A stretch of 64,000 nucleotides of DNA. Source: Chitinophaga sp. HK235. GTDB lineage: Bacteria; Bacteroidota; Bacteroidia; Chitinophagales; Chitinophagaceae. The translations under genes were made by a program, and so were the position numbers. The notes under the pieces are model-generated. The model saw only the letters and a program-made list of their open reading frames with translations. It did not search any database and had not been told where the DNA came from. The stretch's first letter is position 1, and each line of letters starts with the position of its first letter. This document shows positions 18,461 to 26,718 of the stretch, in pieces. Location of the stretch: assembly GCF_018255755.1 (NCBI RefSeq), contig NZ_CP073766.1, forward strand, positions 6,508,501-6,572,500, read 5' to 3'.

Positions 18461-18961
18461 TTATGATTCGTTATACCATTCGTTATATTCACGTTTTCTG
18501 TTTTCTAACCATTTTTCAACTTTAAGTTCCTTAAATTTTTCTTCCAGGTTTTTACATTCTTTGGCTGCGGTGTCGGGATGTAACAGTTGGACAGGTACGT
18601 CATGTAATAAATGGCACAACCAGTATAGGGGTTTGTTGCCAGTGGATTTCCCGTGTATTTCGAGGTCAGTGAAGGCGGCTTGTAAAAGAAAGGCGAGGTA
18701 TTCTCTTTTGTTTTCTTCAGGAGCCAGGTTGGGAAACTGTTGGAGGAACTTCTCTTTTTTATCTTCCAACCATTCTCCGCCCGTTTCCAATACCCAGGCA
18801 TATCCTGCCGCAGTCCTGTCTTCCTCTAATAATTGAAACGGTACATTATGAAAGAGGTGCGATAACCTGTATACCATATCATCATGGTTTTCTATTGCTT
18901 GTACCCTGAAATCGATAAGGGTATAAGATAATATGCTGCATAAAAATTTCTGTTCGTGCAT
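18461..18961 (-). CDS. Uncharacterised 166-aa protein with an internal duplication
   Basis: I do not recognise the family. The protein is soluble, charged and has no signal peptide. It contains a repeated unit: YRLSHLFHNVPFQLLEEDRT (about residues 31-50) corresponds to YWLCHLLHDVPVQLLHPDT (about 113-131), each followed by an Ala-rich turn and a Lys/Glu/Trp-rich helix (GGEWLEDKKEKF; VEKWLENRKREY). The two halves look like an ancient tandem duplication of a roughly 80-aa helical domain. The start at 18961 is the only ATG before the first repeat. It is transcribed alone towards the shared terminator. Confidence 0.75.
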   Translation of the reverse strand: MHEQKFLCSILSYTLIDFRVQAIENHDDMVYRLSHLFHNVPFQLLEEDRTAAGYAWVLETGGEWLEDKKEKFLQQFPNLAPEENKREYLAFLLQAAFTDLEIHGKSTGNKPLYWLCHLLHDVPVQLLHPDTAAKECKNLEEKFKELKVEKWLENRKREYNEWYNES

Positions 18962-19285
18962 GTATTGTTATTTTATAATTCTCATTGCTTGCGCTGCTGC
19001 AGTGGCATCAGTTAACTTTAGAAAAGACAAAATCATATCTTATGATAAAACTTTACACGTGAACCTTTTCTGTTGAATAATGTGGGATTCTGTGCCCCGG
19101 TCCTCATCTGTATGAACTATTTCCCCGCACGTATAAGTCTGAATCAATACTTATCCTGATAGACCTATAGCCATAAGGTATTGTTTGTCTGTATAGTCCG
19201 TTTGTTATTACCTGCATCACCGGCAGGTGTACTATAACTATGCCTTTTTTTAACCCACAATTTCATCACCCAAATTAAAATCCTT
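18962..19285. other. Intergenic region between divergent genes
   Basis: These 324 bases lie between two divergent genes (18961 minus and 19286 plus) and must hold both promoters. I see no full TAnnTTTG box. The closest is TAACTTTA near 19014-19021. No open frame or hairpin worth calling was found. Confidence 0.4.
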
Positions 19286-22105
19286 ATGAAGAAAGCACTA
19301 TTCATTTTATTAGGGGTTTTGCTAACCTCTCCTCTCCTCAAAGCCCAGGTAAGCAAGGGCGGAAAACCTTACAGCTTCACTGCTAAGCTGGCACAACAGG
19401 ATATCAATGTTAAAACGGTTGCAGCGTTACCGGTACAAAAACTGCAACTGGAAGATGACCAGAACCTGAAACAGGGACTGCCACTGCGTATCGGTGTCAT
19501 CGCACCGGTGTCTTACTCACTTTCTAATTCCGGTACCTGGACCAACCTGCCCGGAGGTGACCGTTTATGGCGCCTGAAGATACAGGTACAGGGAGCAGTG
19601 GCCACCTCCCTCTATTACAAAGACTTCCTGTTGCCGGAAGGTGCCAGCCTGTATATTTATAATGGCGACAACACCCAGCTGATCGGAAGTTATACCAGCG
19701 CCAATAACGAAGGAACAGGCATATTTGCTACTGAAATACTAAAAGGAAACACCTGCGTACTGGAATACTACGAGCCTAAAGCTGTAAAAGGCAAAGGCCA
19801 TTTCACCATCACCGGTGTCAATAACATCTACAGCAACAAAATACCGGAATCAAGAACGACCTCTATAGATAAGACCGTTGGCGCTTCCGGCACCTGTGAA
19901 GTGAATGTAAACTGCCCCGAAGGTGCCAACTGGCAAAATCAGAAAAGAGCGGTGGCTAAAATATTGTTGAAACTGGGTTCCAGCGCCTACCTCTGTTCCG
20001 GTTCCCTGGTCAACAACGCCCGTAAGGATTGTAAGCCTTACTTCCTTACCGCCAACCACTGCGGGTCTAATGCTTCTGCGACCGACTTTAACCAGTGGAT
20101 TTTTTATTTCAACTATGAATCCGCCACCTGCACCAACCCTGCCAATGAACCGGCCAGCAACACCATTACTGGTTGCGTACAACGTGCCCGTGCTGGTGAA
20201 AGTGGTAGTGTAGAAGGATCCGATTTTCAGCTGCTGGAATTTACGCAGGCTATTCCATCTTCCTACAATGTATATTATGCCGGCTGGAACGCAGGAGCAG
20301 CAGCTAGTCCCAGTGGTGTTGGTATCCATCATCCTGCAGGTGATATTAAAAAGATATCTACCTATAGTGCACCATTGACAGGAGCCAATTATGGCGGTGG
20401 TGGTACCGCTCCTTATACACACTGGCAGGCCAACTGGGTACAAACAGTAACTTCATGGGGGGTTACTGAAGGTGGTTCATCCGGTTCTCCCTTGTTCAAT
20501 AACTTAGGTCAGATAGTAGGTCAGTTATCCGGTGGTCCTTCCAGCTGTACAGTTGCCAACACCAGTAAATACGATTATTACGGACAGGTGTACCGCAGCT
20601 GGACATACGGTACAGATGCCCTTCACCAGCTGAAACCCTGGCTGGACCCGGATAATACAGGGGTGCTGTCACTCAATGGTACCAATTATCCTTGCGGCGA
20701 TACTACCGTTCCTACAACCTGTACAGACGTATACGAACCTAACAATACCCTGGTTACAGCTGCCAGCATACCAACAGGAACGGATATACGTGCTACTATC
20801 GCTACCGCCACCGATACAGACTATTTTAAAATACAGGTATCTGATACCAGCAGGCTCAATATTGTACTGGATAATCTCCTGGCCAACTTCGACCTCAGAT
20901 TGCTCTCCGCCAGCGGCGCACAACTGGGCATCTCACAAAATACAGGCACCACTGCAGAATCCATTGTATATAACGGCCCTGCCGGTACCTATTACATTCA
21001 GGTATATGGAAAAAATGGAGCCCGCGCGGACTCTATCTGCTACCGGCTGAATGCTGGCGTCACCAACCTGAACGGCTGCAACGACCAGCTGGAGCCTAAC
21101 GATACACAAGCCACTGCTGCCGCCATTGCAACGGGAACGAATATACGGGCACAGATCGCCACCGCTACAGATGTGGATTACTATAAGTTTACCACTACCG
21201 GTACCAATGATCTGAGCATCCGCCTCGACAGCCTCGCCGGCGACTACGACCTTGTGCTGCTGAATGCTTCCGGCACACAGCTGGGTATTTCCCAGAACAG
21301 TGGTACTACCGCTGAATCAATCACCTACGGCGCTGCCGCAGCAGGTACCTATTACGTGAAAGTATATGGTTATAACGGTGCATTCAGTAATACAAAATGT
21401 TATCTGCTCAATGTTACCGCTACACCGGTAACTGCCTGTACAGAAGCATACGAGCCGAATGAAACACGCACTGCTGCTGCTACCATACCCGTTAATACTG
21501 TGATCTCAGCACAGATATCTTCTTCAACGGATAAGGACTGGTATAAGTTTACCAACACTGCCGCCCAGCCGTATATAGAAGTGCTGCTGACCAATCTCCC
21601 GGCTGATTACGATGTGGTATTGTATGATGCCAATGGTACACAACTGGGCATATCACAAAACTCCGGTACTACCAACGAAAGGATTGTTTATAACGTCGGT
21701 ACAGTAGGTACCTATTATATACAGGTATATGGCTACAGCGGTGCATCCAGCACTACCCAGTGTTATAAACTGGCCGCTAATATCGGCAGCTCTCCCAAAC
21801 AGGCTCCTGTTGCGGCTAAGAGCGATAAACCCGGTGATGTGGCAGCTAAAGACCTCCATGGAAACATCCGCCTTTATCCTGTACCGGTAAGGGATGTGGT
21901 ATATCTGGAACTGAACAGTCAGCATGACATGCAACAACAGGTGATCATTACCGATATCAATGGTAAAATCGTTTACAACCAGCAACATCGTGTTGTAAAT
22001 GGTTTCAACCGCCTGGAAATACGTTTGCCGGCTTCATTGAAAGATGGTACTTATATTGTTTCCACCAGCAGATTACATTCACAGAAATTTATTTTACAAC
22101 GATAA
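19286..22105 (+). CDS. Secreted lysyl-endopeptidase-like serine protease with PPC domains and T9SS tail
   Basis: The 939-aa protein begins with a signal peptide (ALFILLGVLLTSPLLKAQ) and a beta-rich pro-region. A trypsin-fold domain resembling Achromobacter-type lysyl endopeptidase follows, with His258 in LTANHCGS, Asp313 in EGSDFQLLEF and Ser399 in TEGGSSGSPL. Several Cys around the catalytic His resemble the disulfides of that family. Three pre-peptidase C-terminal domains follow, each starting with a YEPN/LEPN-type motif and containing the YDL/YDV..ASGTQLGISQN pattern. A C-terminal sorting domain (IRLYPVPVRDVVYLEL to FILQR) routes it through the type IX secretion system. It is therefore an exported or surface protease, probably cutting after basic residues. 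The last base is followed by palindromic repeats. Confidence 0.9.
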   Translation: MKKALFILLGVLLTSPLLKAQVSKGGKPYSFTAKLAQQDINVKTVAALPVQKLQLEDDQNLKQGLPLRIGVIAPVSYSLSNSGTWTNLPGGDRLWRLKIQVQGAVATSLYYKDFLLPEGASLYIYNGDNTQLIGSYTSANNEGTGIFATEILKGNTCVLEYYEPKAVKGKGHFTITGVNNIYSNKIPESRTTSIDKTVGASGTCEVNVNCPEGANWQNQKRAVAKILLKLGSSAYLCSGSLVNNARKDCKPYFLTANHCGSNASATDFNQWIFYFNYESATCTNPANEPASNTITGCVQRARAGESGSVEGSDFQLLEFTQAIPSSYNVYYAGWNAGAAASPSGVGIHHPAGDIKKISTYSAPLTGANYGGGGTAPYTHWQANWVQTVTSWGVTEGGSSGSPLFNNLGQIVGQLSGGPSSCTVANTSKYDYYGQVYRSWTYGTDALHQLKPWLDPDNTGVLSLNGTNYPCGDTTVPTTCTDVYEPNNTLVTAASIPTGTDIRATIATATDTDYFKIQVSDTSRLNIVLDNLLANFDLRLLSASGAQLGISQNTGTTAESIVYNGPAGTYYIQVYGKNGARADSICYRLNAGVTNLNGCNDQLEPNDTQATAAAIATGTNIRAQIATATDVDYYKFTTTGTNDLSIRLDSLAGDYDLVLLNASGTQLGISQNSGTTAESITYGAAAAGTYYVKVYGYNGAFSNTKCYLLNVTATPVTACTEAYEPNETRTAAATIPVNTVISAQISSSTDKDWYKFTNTAAQPYIEVLLTNLPADYDVVLYDANGTQLGISQNSGTTNERIVYNVGTVGTYYIQVYGYSGASSTTQCYKLAANIGSSPKQAPVAAKSDKPGDVAAKDLHGNIRLYPVPVRDVVYLELNSQHDMQQQVIITDINGKIVYNQQHRVVNGFNRLEIRLPASLKDGTYIVSTSRLHSQKFILQR

Positions 22106-22109
22106 TCCA

Positions 22110-22200
22110 GCGCTAAAGCCCTGGGCTAATATAATTCCCACAAATTAGTTCAGGGCTTCAGCCATAATTATCATCTATAATAGCCCAGGGCTTCAGCCCT
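22110..22200. repeat. Cluster of palindromic GGGCTTCAGCC-type repeats
   Basis: Three related units stand between convergent genes. At 22110-22130 is GCTAAAGCCCTGGGCTAAT. At about 22146-22165 is its imperfect inverse, ATTAGTTCAGGGCTTCAGCC. At about 22179-22200 is a nearly perfect palindrome CCCAGGGCT-TC-AGCCCTGGG. The first two can pair into one long hairpin, and the third forms its own. The arrangement looks like a REP-type dispersed element and may also end transcription from both sides. It abuts the stop of the epimerase gene. Confidence 0.65.
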
Positions 22201-22203
22201 GGG

Positions 22204-23532
22204 TTAATAGGTGAGCATTCTCCTGGCCGCATTATATTGGGGAGTGTAGTGCTTTAATTTCTCAACGATTAAATCAGCCACCTTGTTTCCATAAATATTG
22301 TCAGTGTCCTGATGAGCCCAGCGGGAAGTGTTGTCAAAGGCATTAAGGGTGTTGTGGCAGATGAATTTTTCCGAAACCGGAGGAAGTAACAGGTTGCCGC
22401 CGGCATCCAGGATGGTTTCAGGACGGTCTGTTGAATATCGTAAGGTAAGACAGGGAACACGGAGTATATGTGCTTCTTCCTGCAGTCCTCCACTGTCTGT
22501 ATAAAGCCCCAGGCAATAGTCAGAAAGCATAAACGATATAACATCAAGATAGGAAGGCCATAATTCACATATTTTGACGCCTGCCTGTTCGGTAAGCCTG
22601 AGCTGTTCTTCCAGCCCGAACTGATGAATGGCGGCCATCATCGCATTGGATTTTACCAGCAATATATTCATCCCTTCCCCGCTTAGTCTGGCGATGCCGC
22701 TGAGCACGGCTATCAGCCTGTCGGGAATAAGGTTTTCCCGGCGATGCAGGTCTACCCGGAGCCATTTTTTTCCTGATAAAAAAGGATAACGATCCAGAAA
22801 ATCTTCTGTATGCGTATATTTTTTCATTAGTTCAACTGCATCACTGCTCAATGATCCTGTCACCATAATATTTTCTGCAACATATCCTTCATACAGCAGA
22901 TTGTCCATATTTCTCTTCACCGGAGCAAGCAGTAATTCAGAACTGATGCTGGCAAGCCTGGAGTCCATTCCTTCCGGGAAAGGATCATTTACATACCGGG
23001 TCCAGTCCCATCCGGCCTGATAAAGAACGTTACCATCCTGCCATCTGTCTTTGTCTGCCGGGCCATAGGAGCGTAACCCTGCTTCTACATGAACACTCCG
23101 TGCCCCCGCCGAGAAATAAAACAATTGTGGCAGTATGCCCGCGGAAAAGGTATCTCCTGATACCACCGGAATGATGTCAGGCTTTTCCGTATATGTTGCG
23201 AGTACACTCAGGAAGTCTGTTACAGATTGGCACATCGTGATGATCCGTTCATTAAAATCACGGCCATTGGAATATAAATTAGCACCAATCTGTTGTTTAT
23301 AACCAAGTTCGTCAATCTGGGCTGTCAGCAGTTGATCATAATGCTGGTTACTGTTTACCAGCAGGAAAGGTAGATCATGCTGAGTCATTGACTGTATCAG
23401 ACTTGCCATTTTGATGAAGCAGGGTTTGGTGGCAATGATGGGAAGATACAGGGGACGCTTCAGGTCCATCGCTTTTTCAATGGCAGCCTCCATCATGCCT
23501 GCGCAGCCTGGATTTTGTAATGTGTATTTCAT
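22204..23532 (-). CDS. UDP-N-acetylglucosamine 2-epimerase (WecB-like), last gene of the aminocyclitol operon
   Basis: This 442-aa member of the non-hydrolysing UDP-GlcNAc 2-epimerase family interconverts UDP-GlcNAc and UDP-ManNAc. Conserved blocks are present: ATKPCFIKMASLI (in place of GTRPExIK), SGDTFSAG, HVEAGLRS (residues 148-155), VDLHRREN (261-267) and TDSGGLQEEA, then STDRPET. About 27 extra residues rich in Trp and Tyr (157-183) are inserted between HVEAGLRS and the PFPEGMDSR block that normally follows closely. The ATG at 23532 is chosen; the in-frame TTG at 23568 would overlap the upstream gene. The gene follows the inosose synthase by 16 bases. It may supply a ManNAc donor for the glycosyltransferase, or act on a related sugar. 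Confidence 0.85.
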   Translation of the reverse strand: MKYTLQNPGCAGMMEAAIEKAMDLKRPLYLPIIATKPCFIKMASLIQSMTQHDLPFLLVNSNQHYDQLLTAQIDELGYKQQIGANLYSNGRDFNERIITMCQSVTDFLSVLATYTEKPDIIPVVSGDTFSAGILPQLFYFSAGARSVHVEAGLRSYGPADKDRWQDGNVLYQAGWDWTRYVNDPFPEGMDSRLASISSELLLAPVKRNMDNLLYEGYVAENIMVTGSLSSDAVELMKKYTHTEDFLDRYPFLSGKKWLRVDLHRRENLIPDRLIAVLSGIARLSGEGMNILLVKSNAMMAAIHQFGLEEQLRLTEQAGVKICELWPSYLDVISFMLSDYCLGLYTDSGGLQEEAHILRVPCLTLRYSTDRPETILDAGGNLLLPPVSEKFICHNTLNAFDNTSRWAHQDTDNIYGNKVADLIVEKLKHYTPQYNAARRMLTY

Positions 23533-23548
23533 AATACTGATAAGCTGG

Positions 23549-24700
23549 TTACCGGGAAAGTGTTTCAAAGTAATCCGTCTTTAAAACCGACAGCGCATCC
23601 GCTATTTCGGCTAAATGCACAGGCACCAGATAACACCCCTGGTTCACCTTTACTGATCCGATACTGTCCAGCAGTACCATGGGCGTTTCTTCGGGTGTGT
23701 GCATGATTTTTCCTTTTTTATTATCTGATTTCACCGACTGCATTACCTTTTCAATATCTGTTTGTGCAGTTATCCGTAAAGGACATTCACAGAGCCGCAG
23801 CAGTTCTACGTGTTGTATAACCGCTGCTTCACTTATCCATCCTCTGCGTTGGGCGATGAATGCTGCCGCCAGCATGCCCAGTCCTACAGCCTGACCGTGG
23901 AAAAGCTGATGGGTATTCAGTTCCAGGCTGTGGCCAACGGTATGGCCATATTCCAGGATGATGCCGATCTCTTTCTCATGAGGGTCCTGTTGCAGTAATC
24001 CCCGTTTTTGCATAATCCCCATTTCTACCAGCTTCATTAGTTTTCCGGGTACCAGCGGTGACTGTAGAATATTGGACAGGTCAGCAATCGCATGTGGATC
24101 AAAAGCCAGACAGTTCTTAACAATTTCAATAATTCCACCATGAAGATGTAATACGTCCAGGGTGGCGAGATACTTGATGTCGATAATATTGAGTGCCGCT
24201 TTGTGATAGAGGCCGAAACTGTTTTTGGAAACAGGACCGTTAACCGCCTGTTTCTGGGAAAGTATCGCATCTGACATTGCGAGCAGGGTGGTGGGAATAT
24301 GTATGAGCTGAACACCTCTGAATAACAAGCCTGATATAACCCCTGCTACATTGCCGGTAAGGCCGCCACCAAAGGAGATAATGGCACAGGAGCGGGAGGG
24401 GGCTGTGGCCATGATGGATTCCAGCAGCCGGGAAACAGTGGAAAGTGTTTTCTCCTTTTCGGTTGCATCGATGGCGTATATCCGAACAGGTAGTATGGCT
24501 GAAAGAAGCGCATACACTTCATTGTACCAAAGTTCATTTACATACTGATCAGCTATGATGATGGCTTCGGTGCAATATGTTGTTATCATTTTAAGTTCGT
24601 CTGCCAGGATCTCATGACCAAGCCTGATGGTTGTTTCGGCGTTGCCAAAGGGGAAGGTAATTGTCCTGGTTCCCGGATCAGCAATGGTGGATATGTTCAT
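23549..24700 (-). CDS. 2-deoxy-scyllo-inosose synthase (BtrC-like)
   Basis: This 383-aa sugar phosphate cyclase of the dehydroquinate-synthase superfamily is predicted to turn glucose 6-phosphate into 2-deoxy-scyllo-inosose, using NAD and a metal. It carries GGGLTGNVAGV at 111-121 where dehydroquinate synthases have GGGxxGDxxG, SQKQAVN with Lys150, GIIEIVKN at 190-197, and LEYGHTVGHSLEL at 249-261 with Glu250 where dehydroquinate synthases have Asn. From memory, each of these matches BtrC of the butirosin pathway, including KTLSTV and DNKKG near the C-terminus. Valiolone synthases differ at these sites. The start overlaps the aminotransferase stop by four bases (ATGA). Length is normal for the family (about 370-390). 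Confidence 0.85.
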   Translation of the reverse strand: MNISTIADPGTRTITFPFGNAETTIRLGHEILADELKMITTYCTEAIIIADQYVNELWYNEVYALLSAILPVRIYAIDATEKEKTLSTVSRLLESIMATAPSRSCAIISFGGGLTGNVAGVISGLLFRGVQLIHIPTTLLAMSDAILSQKQAVNGPVSKNSFGLYHKAALNIIDIKYLATLDVLHLHGGIIEIVKNCLAFDPHAIADLSNILQSPLVPGKLMKLVEMGIMQKRGLLQQDPHEKEIGIILEYGHTVGHSLELNTHQLFHGQAVGLGMLAAAFIAQRRGWISEAAVIQHVELLRLCECPLRITAQTDIEKVMQSVKSDNKKGKIMHTPEETPMVLLDSIGSVKVNQGCYLVPVHLAEIADALSVLKTDYFETLSR

Positions 24701-25947
24701 TGCACGATGGTTTTTATTTTTTTAATACTATTCACTATATCGTTGATATCCTCATCATTCCCCAATAACATGGAATGATGAAGCAGCAAATGGGTATTAT
24801 ATACTTCCCAGCAGCCGGGTAGCTGGTATCTGGAAGGATTCAGCTGTTCCCTGCGGGAGGCAAACCGCGGATCATCCGTTACGTACAAGGGGTGTTTGTT
24901 CAGCGGAATATAAGGCTGATGAATCCAGATGCCCAGTTCTGCGCTGAGCATTTCGCATAAGGCTTTTATTGTTATGTTTCCAAAGTGTGAGAGGTTGATC
25001 CTGAGCGGCAGGTGGTAGGTGGAGACGCTGGTAGTGCCGGGGGCGCTGTCTGTCATGCTTACTCCTTCCACATTATTCAGCAGTTGCCTGAGCATATGCC
25101 GGTTATTGTTTCTGATTTCATTTTCCTGATCCAGCGATTGCAGTTTGTTGAATAAGATAGCGCAGGAAATTTCACTCAGGCAATAGTTGGAGGCAAAGCT
25201 GTCGCCGGAGTCTTCGAGTTCCATGTAGCCGGCGCTGGGTTTGCCGCTCATTTTTTTTCTTGCGTTGGTACGTATGCTGTAGATCTTATCTGCCAGTGTC
25301 TGATTGTTGGTAACAACAGCGCCTCCTTCGCCGGAGGTCAGTATTTTCCCTTGTTGCATGCTGAATGCTCCCACCGCGCCTATTGTGCCTACCCGCTTAC
25401 CCTGCCAGGTGGCGCCATGTGCCTGTGCGCAGTCTTCAATAATCGGGATGCCGTATTTCTCACTAATGTGGAGCAAAGCACCCATGTCGGCGACAGCACT
25501 GTAAAGATGCACTACCATAATAGCTTTAGTCCGCTCTGTTATCGCTGCTTCTACTTTTTGCGGTGAAAGACAGAGGGTATGCTGATCTACATCGACCATT
25601 ACCGGAATAGCATTCAATGAGGCCACCGTGATGGCGCAGGCCACCCATGTAAGTCCGGGTACGATTACTTCATCATCGGGGCCTATGCCCAATGCCTGAA
25701 GAGAACACAGAAGGGCAGAAGTGCCGTTGGCTGTTGGTATACAAAAGGCGGCATTATTAAAGTCTGCAAATGCGCGGGCAAATTTTTCCTCATAGGAAGG
25801 CTGATCCTGGTAAAATCCGCTGACAGCCCATCGCTGGCTGCGCAGGCATTGCATCACTTCTTCTTCCAGCGCAGGACTGGAAGCCGGCCACCGGGGCCAT
25901 GCCTGTTGCCTTACTGGTTTCCCTCCGTGGATAGCTAGTTGTTCCAT
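24697..25947 (-). CDS. DegT/DnrJ-type aminotransferase, L-glutamine:2-deoxy-scyllo-inosose aminotransferase-like
   Basis: The 416-aa fold-type I PLP enzyme resembles BtrS/StsC-type aminotransferases, which transfer an amino group from Gln to inososes. Features are RWAVSGFY (39-46), EEKFARAFADFNNAAFCIPT, GDEVIVPGLTW-like GPDDEVIVPGLTW (89-101), the PLP-holding IIEDCAQAHGA (169-179) and the Schiff-base Lys201 in QQGKILTSGEGGAVVT. These blocks follow BtrS closely as I remember it. In butirosin the same enzyme acts twice, on the inosose and later on the amino-keto intermediate, giving 2-deoxystreptamine. The next gene begins inside the stop codon. The gene is separated by 12 bases from the glycosyltransferase upstream. 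Confidence 0.85.
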   Translation of the reverse strand: MEQLAIHGGKPVRQQAWPRWPASSPALEEEVMQCLRSQRWAVSGFYQDQPSYEEKFARAFADFNNAAFCIPTANGTSALLCSLQALGIGPDDEVIVPGLTWVACAITVASLNAIPVMVDVDQHTLCLSPQKVEAAITERTKAIMVVHLYSAVADMGALLHISEKYGIPIIEDCAQAHGATWQGKRVGTIGAVGAFSMQQGKILTSGEGGAVVTNNQTLADKIYSIRTNARKKMSGKPSAGYMELEDSGDSFASNYCLSEISCAILFNKLQSLDQENEIRNNNRHMLRQLLNNVEGVSMTDSAPGTTSVSTYHLPLRINLSHFGNITIKALCEMLSAELGIWIHQPYIPLNKHPLYVTDDPRFASRREQLNPSRYQLPGCWEVYNTHLLLHHSMLLGNDEDINDIVNSIKKIKTIVQ

Positions 25948-25959
25948 CTGTATGAATGG

Positions 25960-26718
25960 TTAATTGGTGCGATAGTTAGAAACACCCCCCAGGTAATACC
26001 GGATGGTGGCCATTCCCGATCCTGCGATAGGCAGGTGTAGGGATTGAATACGGGCAAATAGTTTATCATCTTCACCCACCCGGTTGATCAGATCGTGTTC
26101 GCTGAAATCAAAGTCCAATCCTATCTGCTTCAGTACGGCGGTGTCAAAAAGCCATTCGTTCATATCAACGGTGGCCAGCCGCATGGGGTCCGGAACAGAT
26201 ACCGGCCCGTCGCGCATGACCGGCTGTCCCTGCACCATTACACCTGCTTCCACACACCACTGCCATCTTTTGTATGCTTCCTGCTCATCACTATGCCAGG
26301 GATACGACATGCCATCAAACTGGCTGCCGTCGCTGTATAACAACGATCTCCAGGAATAGGCTGCAAATACCTGCTGCTGTGCCATGATAGTCATAAGGCT
26401 GCTAAGATGACCAGACTCCATTTCATTGTCATCATCCAGAAAACAGACATACCGCTCTGAAACGGCGGATAACGCATGCTGACGCAGAGCGGCCATCCGC
26501 GGAGAAGAAGGCCCGCGATGCGGAACTCCTTCTAACGGAAAAAAGTCAGTAGTATCTCTGCAAAAATCCAGTCGTTTATCTGCTGTCAACTGTGCCTGAT
26601 TCTCTGAAAAAACAATATGTCGTACCGGTATCCCCTGTAATAAAACACTCTTTATACAGCGAATAAGGGAGTCCACCCTGTCAACCGTAAATGTTATCAC
26701 ACAGATTTCCTTGTTCAT
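25960..26718 (-). CDS. Family 2 (GT-A) glycosyltransferase
   Basis: This 252-aa soluble GT-A enzyme has the start EICVITFTVDRVDSLIRCIK, the metal/nucleotide-binding DDD motif (residues 95-97, in YVCFLDDDNEME) and an acceptor half containing MNEWLFDTAVLKQIG and EHDLINRVGEDDKLFARI. No membrane segment or signal is present, so it acts in the cytoplasm. In the operon it would attach a sugar to the aminocyclitol. In butirosin and neomycin pathways that step uses a GT4 enzyme (BtrM/NeoM), so a GT2 enzyme here would be a different solution. The start overlaps the deacetylase stop by four bases. The acceptor and donor are inferred from context only. Confidence 0.8.
   Translation of the reverse strand: MNKEICVITFTVDRVDSLIRCIKSVLLQGIPVRHIVFSENQAQLTADKRLDFCRDTTDFFPLEGVPHRGPSSPRMAALRQHALSAVSERYVCFLDDDNEMESGHLSSLMTIMAQQQVFAAYSWRSLLYSDGSQFDGMSYPWHSDEQEAYKRWQWCVEAGVMVQGQPVMRDGPVSVPDPMRLATVDMNEWLFDTAVLKQIGLDFDFSEHDLINRVGEDDKLFARIQSLHLPIAGSGMATIRYYLGGVSNYRTN

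Noticed and set aside
20700..21770. Tandem repeat or CRISPR-like array in the protease gene
   Set aside because: The repeats are three PPC protein domains of about 115 codons each with diverged DNA, not a nucleotide repeat array.
23549..24700. Ordinary shikimate-pathway dehydroquinate synthase (aroB)
   Set aside because: The EYGHT, GGGLTGN and KQAVN motifs and the BtrS-like neighbour fit the inosose synthase. No other aro genes are nearby.
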